A stretch of DNA of 30,779 nt from Trichoplax adhaerens (taxonomy: Eukaryota > Placozoa > Uniplacotomia > Trichoplacea > Trichoplacidae). The translations under genes and the position numbers were made by a program. A model generated the notes under the pieces. It was not told where the DNA came from. It did no database searches and saw only the letters and a program-made list of their open reading frames with translations. The stretch is taken from assembly GCF_000150275.1 (NCBI RefSeq), contig NW_002060973.1, positions 696-31,474 of the forward strand, read 5' to 3'. This document shows, piece by piece, positions 1 to 11,400 of the stretch (positions are counted from its first letter, which is position 1; each line of letters opens with the position of its first letter).

Positions 1-19
1 TTATTATTTACTGCACAAA

Positions 20-34
20 ACTGTATCTTTACAG
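20..34 (+). other. Possible 3' splice site in the cytochrome b5 5' leader
   Basis: A pyrimidine-rich stretch ends in tttacag at position 34, 43 bases before the cytochrome b5 start codon. It matches a U2-type acceptor and would place a 5'-UTR intron upstream, mostly outside the window. The coding region needs no splicing, so this is inference only. Confidence 0.3.
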
Positions 35-77
35 AGTCACTCGGGTTAATAATCCTGTCCACTGCTGAAAGACTAAA

Positions 78-473
78 ATGTCTTCTCAAGGATCGCCAAA
101 GACGTTTACTAGATCAGAAGTTACTGAGCACGATAAAAGTGAATCGTTATGGCTGGTAGTACACAACAAAGTATATGATGTAACCAATTTCATGGTGGAG
201 CATCCTGGTGGAGAGGAAATATTGCTAGAAATGGCAGGCAAAGACGCTACGATAGCATTCGAAGAAAATGGACATTCTGTTGATGCCCGAGCCCTAATGG
301 GCAACTATTATGTTGGAAATATTGAAGCTTCGGAAGTTCATGAAGATGAAAAAGCTCGCCTTTTCCCAGTAGCTATTCAAGATAAAGATACAAACGGATC
401 TAATTTAGGCGTAATTCTTGTTGTTTTAATAATTGCTATATTATCTTACATATTTTTATCGAAGTCATCGTGA
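78..473 (+). CDS. CYB5: Cytochrome b5, tail-anchored, single coding exon
   Basis: This is a 131-residue cytochrome b5, a haem protein of the endoplasmic reticulum (or outer mitochondrial) membrane that passes electrons from cytochrome b5 reductase to desaturases and other membrane oxidases. The haem-binding fold spans about residues 8-84. The diagnostic HPGG is at 42-45, so His42 is one axial ligand and His66 (in NGHS) the other. An acidic linker is followed by one hydrophobic helix at about 110-127 and a very short polar tail (SKSS), the usual C-terminal anchor. Length is normal for animal microsomal b5. The first ATG gives the full N-terminus and a stop follows the tail. No intron is needed in the coding part. 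Two desaturases that need free b5 lie downstream on the same strand. The family is certain; microsomal versus mitochondrial location is not decided. Confidence 0.97.
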   Translation: MSSQGSPKTFTRSEVTEHDKSESLWLVVHNKVYDVTNFMVEHPGGEEILLEMAGKDATIAFEENGHSVDARALMGNYYVGNIEASEVHEDEKARLFPVAIQDKDTNGSNLGVILVVLIIAILSYIFLSKSS

Positions 474-740
474 TCTCCATGTGCGGTACATGAAATTAAC
501 ACGGTACGACGTAAACTAAGTGTATAATGTAACTACAGTACAACACACATTGTCTAGTAAACATGGATTAATGTTGTACCTTAATTAATAGTGGTTCACG
601 TATCCATTTTTTGTCGTACCAAAATTAAAATGCAACTTCATCATCATCCAAAATTCATGTAAAACCATTATTGCGTTTATACGTGTTAAAAATTCTCGTT
701 AATTTTATTTGCACTAATTTATGGAAATGGTTAAAATTGC

Positions 741-746
741 AATAAA
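741..746 (+). terminator. Candidate polyadenylation signal for cytochrome b5
   Basis: AATAAA occurs about 270 bases after the stop codon, the first canonical hexamer downstream on this strand. In sequence this AT-rich such hexamers also arise by chance. Confidence 0.4.
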
Positions 747-3700
747 TCCAATTTAATCGATTAAATGGTCTACTAATGTTATGTGATACATACATCTTCA
801 TTTGCTATCAAAAGAGAGTGTAAAGAAGACCCATTTTATATTTAGCGTATGCAGCTACTTCTATTTGAATTATATTTATGGTCATTGAGTCATTAGATAG
901 GCCAGAAAAACGATAAGTACGCGTACGGCTTGAAGGATTTAAATCATTGTCTATAGCTCAAAATTTTCAATGTATTAGCTTAACACTACATAACTTCAGC
1001 GATCTAATTATTATATTATGAAAATACTAGTATCTAGCAATATACGAGCAAATTAGCCCATAATACGGGTACATCTATATATACTGTATGGCTACACAAT
1101 ACCACGGCTAAAGACTAATAACTGCTCATGCTAACTGCCCGATAATTTTAGATTTCCTCAAACTTGAATGGCGATTTAAGTTTTATGTCTGCACTACACT
1201 CTATAACTATTGCTATTATATCGGCTAATTACCGTGTCAGGTATATCATTTAAGATTAAGTTTTTACCAGATTAATTTCTATAATTCTTTTCTTAAATGG
1301 CTGCAGTATATCGATATTTGGTTCTTTCTTAAATTGTATATCGTAGGCAATATTATATTAAATAATAATAGATTCATCAAAATTTATTAGCCTCTATCTA
1401 AGCAAATAGAATTATTTAGTAAAAGTATATATTAACTTGAGCTTTAATGAAGCTTTTTTTAGATATGATACTGACCCATGGCGATTAAGAGACTTTAGCT
1501 TGCTCAGATTTCTATAAAAAGAACTACTGTAATATTATAAAGTGTTTAAAAATAATGTAAAGTGATGAATTATTTACTTTTATTGTAGAAAAATTTTCTA
1601 TGTGTTAATGAAATTTGTACCTCTGTTATATTATAGGAAGAGCCCATGCTCTCATACGATATAGTTTACCTACGAATTTTAGAATAGAGTCATGGATTAC
1701 TAAAATACATGGATTACTAGACATGTTATAGTAGTCCACTAAAGGGCACGGTCGGTTGGTTAGCATACATAACGTTGCTTTACATTCTAGTTGACATCCA
1801 CCGTGGGTGCGACATCAACTGTAAGTAAATAGGTATCCTGTTGTACTCTAACTTACTTATTTGTAACTGAAGTTAGAAATTTGGCAGCACCTAGTCTATA
1901 AGACACCATTGCTGGGTCATTACTTTATTAAATTGAATTATTTGAGACCGTAAGCCGAGATAACCTCCTATTCATGTATGTATCATACCTACTATTCTTG
2001 TTACAACTAATTCTACCAAGATCCTAAAATTATAACGAATCTGCTGGCTTCAATCAATCACACTGTGTGGTCTTACACGTATTTATGATTCTTTATGGAT
2101 TTCTTTCTATTCTGCTTCTTAAATGGAAACGGTATTTAATATTTAATTTAATATTTAATCAGAACGTGGTTATACAATAATTTTTCGAATATCCTTATAT
2201 TCAGATTTCATCATGAAAAGTTATCTATCATTTTACAGGCTTAATCAAATAGTAAACTATATTCTAATTATAGCATCAAGATATAGCCGTCAGCTCGCTA
2301 ATTTTACTTCTATACGATTTGGCCCTTTCTTAAATATAAATTGTACAGCAGAGGGTTGAATGGGTCTTATAGCTAAAGTAGTTCCACTTAATTAAAAGTA
2401 TACATCAATAATATTTAATTACCTAATATTAAGACATACATATTCGTGCTAACTTCAGTATTTCATTCCATGTAGTTTATAAATTCGGTGTTCGGGATTG
2501 TATATCTGGCGAAAGTTTGTAATTTTTTATGTTAAAGTTTTTTAACCATGGGTAATTTCCCTCAATATAATATCTATCGGCATTATATCTGCAGGATCAT
2601 CCAATTGGATTAGATCAGATGGGTCATCAAACTATTTTATTCCACGTTGGCAGTAATAGTAACTATCTTTACCATAACGATACTAGTTAAAATCGAAGGT
2701 ACCGTAGCAAGCCAGAATTGGCACTTAGCCAAAAAGATACCATCAGCTTCAGCATTCAATGATTCTTAGCACCTTGCTTTACTAGATCTATCAATACAAT
2801 ACTGGAAGTTGTGTGCGGTGACTACATTAGTTTTCGGTCGATAAATCTATGCTACCACCCGTATGTAGTCATAGGCTAAGTTTAATACTCGGATACTGTC
2901 CAAAATAATCGGCTTTCCAGACTATTGATATCGTTATCTACCTATCTGATACTATCATGGAATACTGTGGCCAGTTTAAAAGGCTTTGGAGATTAATTAC
3001 CAAGATTGAAGTTCAGTATGTTATTCATAGGTAAACTATGCATTTTAGATCAGTAATAGAAGGTGAAGTTAAACATGTACAACCTCTGCCTTTGATTGAT
3101 ATTTAAGTTAGTTGTAGTCTCTTTGAAAAGTAACCGCAAAGAAAAAAATAAATACAGTACTATTTTTGTAAAGCGTAAACGACAGGTATTAGAAAATAAC
3201 CGAAAAATTCTCTTGGAGCTCCAAAGTGTGCTAACTCATCTAGCTAATATTACCATCCGTTAACCTAGTTTAATTATTGCAATAGCAATCAAGAACATGA
3301 TAAACTTTATCATTTATACGACATATTTTTCATAGCATTTTATACATTTAGTTTAGGAAAATAGCTATCTGCCCTTCTTTCATGTTATATGTCTAACTAA
3401 CTTGAGGATTGCTATGACAGAAGTGAAATTCTCGTAAAGAGTAGAAAATTCATCTTTACAACTTATGAATGTTAGATCAAATAGCATTATATACCATATG
3501 TTACACTTTATTGGTATTAAAATGAAATTTTTAGGTCACCTCGTTCCATTTAATTATGCATTCATATTGCAGAGGATGATTAATACCGATTTATCCTCTA
3601 GGAAAAAATGAGAAGATTATATCATAGTGTCTAGTAAAGACAGCAATGACGATGCTGTATCTTGCCTTGGTACTAGTGGTATGTGATTCATCCTATTAGT

Positions 3701-6690
3701 CTGCGACAAAGTTATTCACACTAATATGAATATAACAATTGATTATTTTACTCATTTTTATCAATGTTGCATCTTCTAATAAAAATGATTCCTTACATCG
3801 TTACGTATTTGCAATCAGCGTGTGCCCCAAGTTATATACATAAGTAATTTTTGCAAGATTTCACTATAAATGCTTTTCAGCTTTTATCACACATGACGAG
3901 ATTTTACACGAACGTGCAAAAAAATATATAGCTACTATTATACCATATACTCTGAATTTTTTTACCAGCGAAGTCGGCGGGTTCAAACTCGAATTTTATT
4001 CCATAGTTGCACTTATTTATAACAAGAAATATAAAAATATCATAATTTTATTCAACGTTCCAATCAGTGCTAAGAATCTTATATATTAAATATTAAAAAA
4101 TTTGTGTTGCGTACGTAACGCTTATCCCGACCAATTTTTGCCAGCGAAGTCAAACTCGTAAATTTATTAGTATTACAAATCTTACCTTGCAAGATTAATT
4201 ACCCTAGCAACGTTTTCGTAAATTAGCTCTACTATAACACGATCTAATAAATATTGTATTTTAAATTCAGTAGATCTACTGATCAAGTACTAATTCCTTC
4301 TAGGCATTACTATATTGACCATTAAAAATTTTTCAAGACTACCATAGTGTCTATAAAGGTTTAAAATTAATACATAGCCTACGAAAGCCTAAACTTTACT
4401 TCCATAGTCATTGGTTCGCTCCGATAGTAGCCTAAAGATAACCTTTATTTGTAGTACCGACTAAATAATTTAGGATTCTCATTGAAATGATAGGCTAGAT
4501 TTATTTTGAATGATAAAGATGCCGGGTAAATTAGAATGTAAATTATTATAATAGAATATTTCTTAAATTGGTTGTAGTTGACAAATGTATAGACAATTTC
4601 TAAGTTTTAATCTTCGCTACCATACACTGCAGTAATTGACTTATTTAATTTTAAATAGGGAAACAAATTGATATAAAGAGAAAATAGCTTGTTACTTTAT
4701 GAATTATCATCTTTCTTTCCTTAATCAATCAACTAATATATAGCTATTCAACACCAATTTGTACGGTTTTCATAGATTGAGGCCTACATTGCTTGATTGT
4801 ACATGTACTTACTAGAAAATAACCTTTGCAATCTACTAAAGTACAGCAATTTATTAAACATTCAGTTTCGGTGCAATGTGATTTATTTTAAATCAGTCAA
4901 AATGTAAATGGTTACATGCTCCTTCTATTACATTGAATTAATCATTAACAACGCTACAATTAGGAATTGTATAGTATGACGCAGCCCAGAAACTATACGA
5001 TCAACCAATTGCAGATTAATCACCGAAATTTTGACTATAACGTACGTTATTAAGCTTTATGCAAATAAAATTTTAACTGAGAGAGTCCAAGTTGCATCTG
5101 GAGAAACTATGAACGAGTAATGTATTTTTTATGTTGGGTCATTTGAATATTATATATATAGATCAATTATTATTAAATACTCGCCCTTACACCTGGCTTA
5201 AGCTACAATTAGCAAATAAAGGTAGAAATTGAGATCGATGATATCACTATTAGTATTTAATATAGCCAAAGTTCGTATCGATACATTTCAATTTATATCT
5301 TTCATTTGTAGGTGCTGTAACAGGATTGATTTATGCAAGAGAAAATGCTGTACTAATGGAGATATTTTCGTAAACTCCAATCCGTATACAGTAAATTAAG
5401 GATTTCTTGAAAATGTCGTAACTATGTTGGTATAATTAGATAGTAGTTAGTTTAACGCTGTTAATACGGTACTCCATAAGTGCTTCTATAAGAATCTACA
5501 TAGTTGAGGTAAATAAACATTTATGTTTCATATAGATGCACATAAAATCAGAAATATCTTAAATATCATTATTGGAATTAAATTTGCTAAATTCGAAAAA
5601 TTAGATGTCCAAAGTTCAAGGCTCTGCACGACATGAGCAGAGATGAATCCTGCTGTGATCTGTAGGACATGCTTTACACTTTCATCCTTGACGAATATAA
5701 AAGGCTAATTTTGTTTTATGATCATTGTCACGTCATTCCTTTATTCTTTGGTCTAATAGCAATATATGTGAAATAAGTAATTATAGAATGTCATATTATC
5801 GGATAAAGTTTAGTATGACCTAAATGTGCTATCAAACCAGTATCTGATAGAAGCAGCAGATTACAAAATTAGTAAATTATAACTTATTGAGTAAGACGTA
5901 TAGTATCTGTGATATGATTAATTATTATAGCCCAAGTATACAGCCGTAAACAACTACTGCAGCTGTGTGAAAATCGACTTGATCAACTTTTGAATTACAA
6001 GTTAGAACAGCTATTTACAAATCCTAAGAAAATACCTTGAACGAGGAGTTTATTTTTGGGCGAAATTTTTAGCCGACCTCATGCTGATGGCAAAATACGC
6101 GGAAAGATTTAGACCCCCTGCTTGGATTTATAGCAATTTCTGAAAAAGTGTTGAAGTGATGCCCAGCGCTTAAAGCATAAATTTCAAAGCTTACCCTCCT
6201 GCTCCGATCATGCTTTAATTCTGACCGACAAGAGCAGAAACTATCCCAAAACTGTTGCCAAATTATCTCTGGAAATATAAAAGAATTTTTAAAAGTAATT
6301 CTTTGAAAAACTTTCTGATCTTATAAATCATTACACTTCTATCAAATGAAGCTGACGTATGACAAATATAGAACGTGCAAAGTCCCTTGTATTATGCCAG
6401 TATAGAAAGACTGGCAAAACCAAACCGGTATGTTATAAACAATTTTCGTCCAATCAATTTGAGCGGTTTTGACATTACCCTTTGAACATAAGCAATGGAA
6501 TATGCACACTGCATATCTTACTGTAAATATAAATACAACAGATGCCGCAATATAATACAGTATAAAGGCAAATCAATCTAGTGATTAAACCGCCCTCACA
6601 ATCAATTAAATTTTCGAGCAGGATATACTCGTTTATTATTTCTAAACATGAGAGCAGGTGTAATGCTACTATATTTCCGTTAAGGGAGAG
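747..6690. other. Gene-poor AT-rich intergenic region
   Basis: About 5.9 kb with no open reading frame of 60 codons on either strand and no recognised protein motif, tRNA or rRNA. It contains scattered short palindromes, a local direct repeat near 3.95-4.17 kb, and a slightly more GC-rich patch near 6.0-6.25 kb that resembles decayed coding sequence but could not be assigned. Much of it is probably old decayed mobile DNA and regulatory sequence. Confidence 0.6.
3953..4168. repeat. Pair of short diverged direct repeats
   Basis: A motif built around ccagcgaagtc occurs at 3965-3975 and again at 4141-4151. In both places a run of T precedes it, and a variant of caaactcg then aattta/aatttt follows. 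The first copy carries eight extra bases containing gggttc. The pair may be remnants of a small dispersed element; its identity is unknown. Confidence 0.4.
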
Positions 6691-6697
6691 TATATAA
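6691..6697 (+). promoter_or_regulatory. Candidate TATA box of desaturase 1
   Basis: TATATAA sits in a locally more GC-rich setting (ggagagtatataagcac), about 350 bases before the desaturase 1 start codon. With a start of transcription near 6720 it would give a short leader exon ending at the possible GTGAGA donor at 6792. TATA-like strings are common in this DNA, so this is tentative. Confidence 0.3.
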
Positions 6698-6791
6698 GCA
6701 CATCACAGGTAGAGGTACAAAGACTTTTGCCATATTTTGATGTCTCATACGTTGAAAAACTTACTTTTCGTCACCTTTTCTTTGATATCTG

Positions 6792-7032
6792 GTGAGATAC
6801 GACTAAAGAAAATAAGATACAGACTGATCATATCGCAAGATCATACCATACAAAATCTGTAAAATGTAGTCCACTTCTTAATCTCCATTTACTATATTTT
6901 ATTCTTTATAAGTAATATATAATTGTGTTTATAAGCATAATTTAATTGAAATTGCTCATTTTTTGGCTCAATTTACGATGCAATTAGTATGATTACGTTA
7001 AAGAATTAATATTGTCATTATAATTCTTATAG
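6792..7032 (+). other. Possible 5'-UTR intron of desaturase 1
   Basis: A donor-like CTG/GTGAGA begins at 6792 and an acceptor-like ttcttatag ends at 7032, 16 bases before the start codon. The 241-nt length fits other introns here. Both ends match splice consensus, but there is no coding constraint to confirm them. Confidence 0.3.
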
Positions 7033-7048
7033 GATAGAATCTATTGTC

Positions 7049-8192
7049 ATGGGATTTCAAGGATCATCTACTACTACTGTCTCAGAAGTAAAAAATAAAG
7101 CTACAGCTGTGAATGACGAATTGCCTCCTCTCAGAGAGCAAATTATTTGGAAAAATGTTCTTAGGTTTGGGTTCTTCCATGTCCTTTACATCAAAGGCTT
7201 GACTCTTCTACCTTACGTAAAAGGATGGTCAATAGTTTGGATTTTTGTTCTTCATTTTTTCGGATCGCTTGGCATAACAGCTGGCGTGCATCGCCTATGG
7301 AGTCATAGGTTAGAAATTTAGTGCTTGTTAAGCTATAGTACCATATACACTTACATATGATTACTCAGCATTTCTCCCCAATACCTTAGGTCATACAAAG
7401 CATCGACTGCAATGCGTATATTTCTTATGTTGTGCAATTCCATGACATACGAAAATAGCATATTACATTGGGCCAGAGATCATAGAGTTCATCATAAATT
7501 TACTGATACTAATGCTGACCCCCACAGCGCTGGTCGAGGATTTTTCTTCAGTCATATCGGCTGGTTATTGGTAAAGAAGAACCATAGAACTAAGGAAGAA
7601 GGAGATAAAATCAATTATGATGATTTATATCAAGATAAGGTCGTTATGTTTCAGTACAGGTAGGATACGTGCTTGATGATATTTTAAAGACTTTGACCCA
7701 TATTTATCACTATTAAATGATAGCTAATAATTTTTCGTACTACTGTATCGATGAAAATTACATAGGTACTATGGACTTACAGTGTTGGTGTGCTGGCTCT
7801 TATTTCCTCTATTAGTTCCGATGCTAGCTTGGCAAGAAACCTTCATGAATTCCCTCTTTGTATGCGTATTTTTACGTCATGGAATGATTCTTCATGCTAC
7901 ATACTGCATTAATAGCTTCTCGCATTTCTTTGGAATGAAACCTTACGATCGCCACATGAAACCTACAGAAAATCATCTTACTAACTTTGTTATAGCTGGT
8001 GAAGGTTTTCACAACTATCATCATTCGTTTCCGTATGACTATTCCGCTAGCGAATTTCGCATATTTAATGTTTCAACATTATTCATCGATTTTTGCGCTT
8101 TCCTCGGTCTAGCTAGTCATAGACGTAGAGTGTCACCAGAAGCGATTAAGAGAAGGATACAAAGGACTGGAGACGGTTCTCACAAAGGCTAA
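7049..8192 (+). CDS. SCD: Stearoyl-CoA (delta-9) desaturase 1, three exons
   Basis: Coding exons are 7049-7308, 7390-7659 and 7766-8192 (957 nt, 318 aa). Both introns (81 and 106 nt) are phase 2, splitting an AG/G arginine codon. The enzyme is a di-iron integral ER membrane protein that inserts a delta-9 double bond into saturated acyl-CoA using O2 and electrons from cytochrome b5. All metal-binding motifs are present: HRLWSH at 81-86, HRVHH at 118-122, the NSFSH pair Asn226/His230, and HNYHH at 259-263 followed by SFPYDYSASE. Hydrophobic segments near 38-57, 59-80, 181-199 and 206-225 fit the four-helix topology. The C-terminus keeps the family's RTGDG. There is no fused b5 domain, so it needs separate b5, encoded 6.6 kb upstream. 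The SCD tryptophan after the third box is absent (FRIFN). The start is the first ATG, in good context (gtcATGG). Exact substrate chain length is not shown. Confidence 0.96.
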
Positions 8193-8255
8193 TTATTATT
8201 TGTTGGTAAAACCCGTAAAATAGATAACTTTTATCTGGAGATGCTGGTATAATGT

Positions 8256-8261
8256 AATAAA
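8256..8261 (+). terminator. Candidate polyadenylation signal for desaturase 1
   Basis: AATAAA lies 64 bases after the desaturase 1 stop codon. A second AATAAA at 8458-8463 would give a longer 3' UTR. Confidence 0.45.
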
Positions 8262-8463
8262 TAGAGCATAAGTAGGGTTCTATATGATCTTCTAGAGATT
8301 AATAATTATAATAGTTGTAATAAGGATTTACTCTAGTTCGGTTTACTTCTGAACGGCTTGGTCACAGGATTACGTTTAGAATTAAAATACTTGTTGTAAC
8401 TTTTATTTTTGCGGCGATGAATTGCCTATGTACGCATGCAGGTGTAAGCATTGAATCAATAAA

Positions 8464-11400
8464 AAGAAAATATTTTTCTGCAGAATATTTATTCTCAGAA
8501 TCAGTCATACATTAGTCTATGCTGCTAATATATTTTAAAATTTCCACTACAGTTCAGAATGTACAGTATAGTGATAGTTATTATGTTGTTGGTCGACGTC
8601 TCGCTATTGTTATTGACAGGAAATAATCTTTAGTTGGCGTAAAGTATACCGTACTTCCATAAAGAAATTTAATTTAGATTTCCAGGTATTCATCACTATA
8701 TCGTTAATAATTATGAACAATTTATATTTGAAGTTTAAACTTTTGTATTAGAAATTGTCATACAAAAACAAACGATATAGTTCAATAACTTAAATGCATA
8801 CCTATATTACCCTTTTTTTGGCATGCTTTAGTCTAGAGAATATTTAGAGTAAAATTCCCTCAACCTAGTTTAATTTAACTTCATTAAATAAAGTTAATAC
8901 GGTTATCACTTCATTATTATAAGTACGGGTTTATGTAATGTATTTAGATTTCACTGTAGTCTTACCATATCTTTAAATATAGACATTTTGTGTTGTAACG
9001 AATACATATAGCTTTGCAGTCTAATTCTACTATACTCAAATATAGCGTGTTACGTTTAGTTATTTATAGCACCTGCAGCCTTCGCTGTCTCTTACAATCT
9101 TTGCTATTACTTTGTCTGTTTATAGTAAATGTCTCATCTAATTGTAAAACCTGTTCTCCTCATGTATTCTATCTCTTAATCTATAAATACTCGATGATTT
9201 CTGCCTCAAATTTGTTAGTTGCACTAGTCACAGTAGTAGTACTTCCATACGATACTACACCACAGCTCACATACTGCTATACCGTAACTACCGCATTGAA
9301 CCTCCGTTAGTATCCACAATACAGTATCCACTTTAATTAAAACTCCTTGTATAAATTCTGTGAACCGTTACTAAGCCTACAGCCGCTGACTCTTTCAACC
9401 CTTTATCACAGCATACTTCTCACACGTTTCATGCACCAATTTGGAAGTTCAAAGTTACATTAAAATTAGTTCACACCTTCACTATGGACTATTCAGACAT
9501 GCCTATCTATTTCATATCTACTAACTTGTAAATTAAGAATACAAGATAATGAAATTATTTGATAGACATTTAGCTAGATCTACGCCTAATTAGTGCCCAT
9601 TTCTCTATATTTTCAATCCAGTAAGTTGTTTCGAGATTTTTGTCTAAGATGCCATTAAGTAAGACGAATATAAACTAAAACTGCTGGCATGACATTACGC
9701 GGAACAAATCTATTGTGATTTTGACAATAAATAATTTACCATGCTGTCAGTACGTACCAAAAATTGATCACATAGATATGAACAGCGATTGCTGCAAAAT
9801 AGTAGCATTCATATTGGATTAAGTTATACAGGAATAAATAGATTTCATTTTAAGGCCGCTTAAAATTCTTAAAATATAAAGGCTTGCAAGATCTTAATTA
9901 AATTAGCTACATGATTATATAACTAAATTGCACTACCAATTTCCGTTAATAACGCAAACAAATTAGTTAATACCAGTTATTTTTCAAATCAACTGTCAAT
10001 GACAAGTGACTTCAATAGTTTTAACTCTGAGCTTGGTTTAATCTTGACAAAACTTATTCTTTATATTCCATATTTTACTAATTTATGAATCGAAAAATTC
10101 GAATCTTAAAGATATCAACAATAAGTTGCATTTAGATATCTTTCAAATCGATACTAATCACGTAAAAGAGGATATTTATTAGTATATGAATTTATAGATA
10201 ACTCTTGATGCATTTCAGCACGTAACCAACAGGTACAGCTTTTCATTTGATAAAAAAAATAAATAATCGATAATAATTATGTAATTCTAATACTTATAAC
10301 ATTCGAAAATGCAAATTGCCTATGGAACGATAAGTATATAATGAAAGTAACTTTAGGAATATGACACCTACCAATGTAGCATCACATGCACATAGGCTTA
10401 TCTAGAGGTTAGATTTCCGGATGTATATGCGTATACAGTGTACAAATTACCAGCAAATATATATTATATAAGCTTTAACGGTTATACTTTTCATAATGTT
10501 AAAGTGCAATATATGCAGCATTATCTATCATTATTGATAGCCTTAGTATTGCAAGTATTTAATTATTACTAGACAATAGAAATGTTCAAAGTCATATAAT
10601 TTTTTGATAATTAACTATTACTAAAAGCACAATAAAAGCCACAATCAAATTTTCTTACTTTATTGTATGACTAAATTTTGCTGATGCATAGAGTACTTTA
10701 GTCAGTATGACTTTTGTAACTTATAATGAACATGTATAAACAGGATTAAGTTAGATTAACAGCACAGTATATTGGTTAGCAAAATACTCTTATAAGATAT
10801 CGTTTATCAATGTCCTAATACATGAAAAACTAAATTTTAAAATATCATCTAGTGTTTTTCCTCGGTAAATATCTTAACTGCTTTGTTATTAAAAGGTAAT
10901 AGGTATTGTTTTCTCCTTTTCGTAATATCACTATATCTGGCTGATAATGATTAATAAATGTTCATTACATGATTTTCGCTTTGATTTATTACGGTTCGTT
11001 GCTAATAAGTTTTTTAATATTATTATGCAATCAAATAAAAATTAATCATACTTATAAGGCTCATTTCAACAGTCTTCACCTTTTGCTCCATAACATTATA
11101 AACTTATTGATGAACGTAATTAAAAGGTCTTCGAAATATTAGGTTGGAACAGTACAGTAGGCTATAGTTGATAAAATTCTCTAATTTTAGAATTTTGTAG
11201 GTAAAATCGTATATGGAGTTTCTCTACTATTATAAAACTCTAACTAACTGCTAAAATCACATGCTTATTTTTATTAGAACTATCAGCTGGCTACTCCGAT
11301 AGATCGAAACGGAAGATGCTTAACCGATCAAAATAGGTATAATGTACGTAATATAGATTTTATAGAATTTTGCTCTTTACATAGTACTTTGCAATCGAAG

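Noticed and set aside
5990-6260. GC-richer patch with a short SRPHADGK-like translation resembling some reverse transcriptases
   Set aside because: Stops interrupt all frames within about 20 codons and the resemblance is too short to separate from chance.
9014-9310. 98-codon open frame with hydrophobic stretches
   Set aside because: It has no ATG start and no recognisable family motif, and lies in a compositionally skewed tract where stops are rare.
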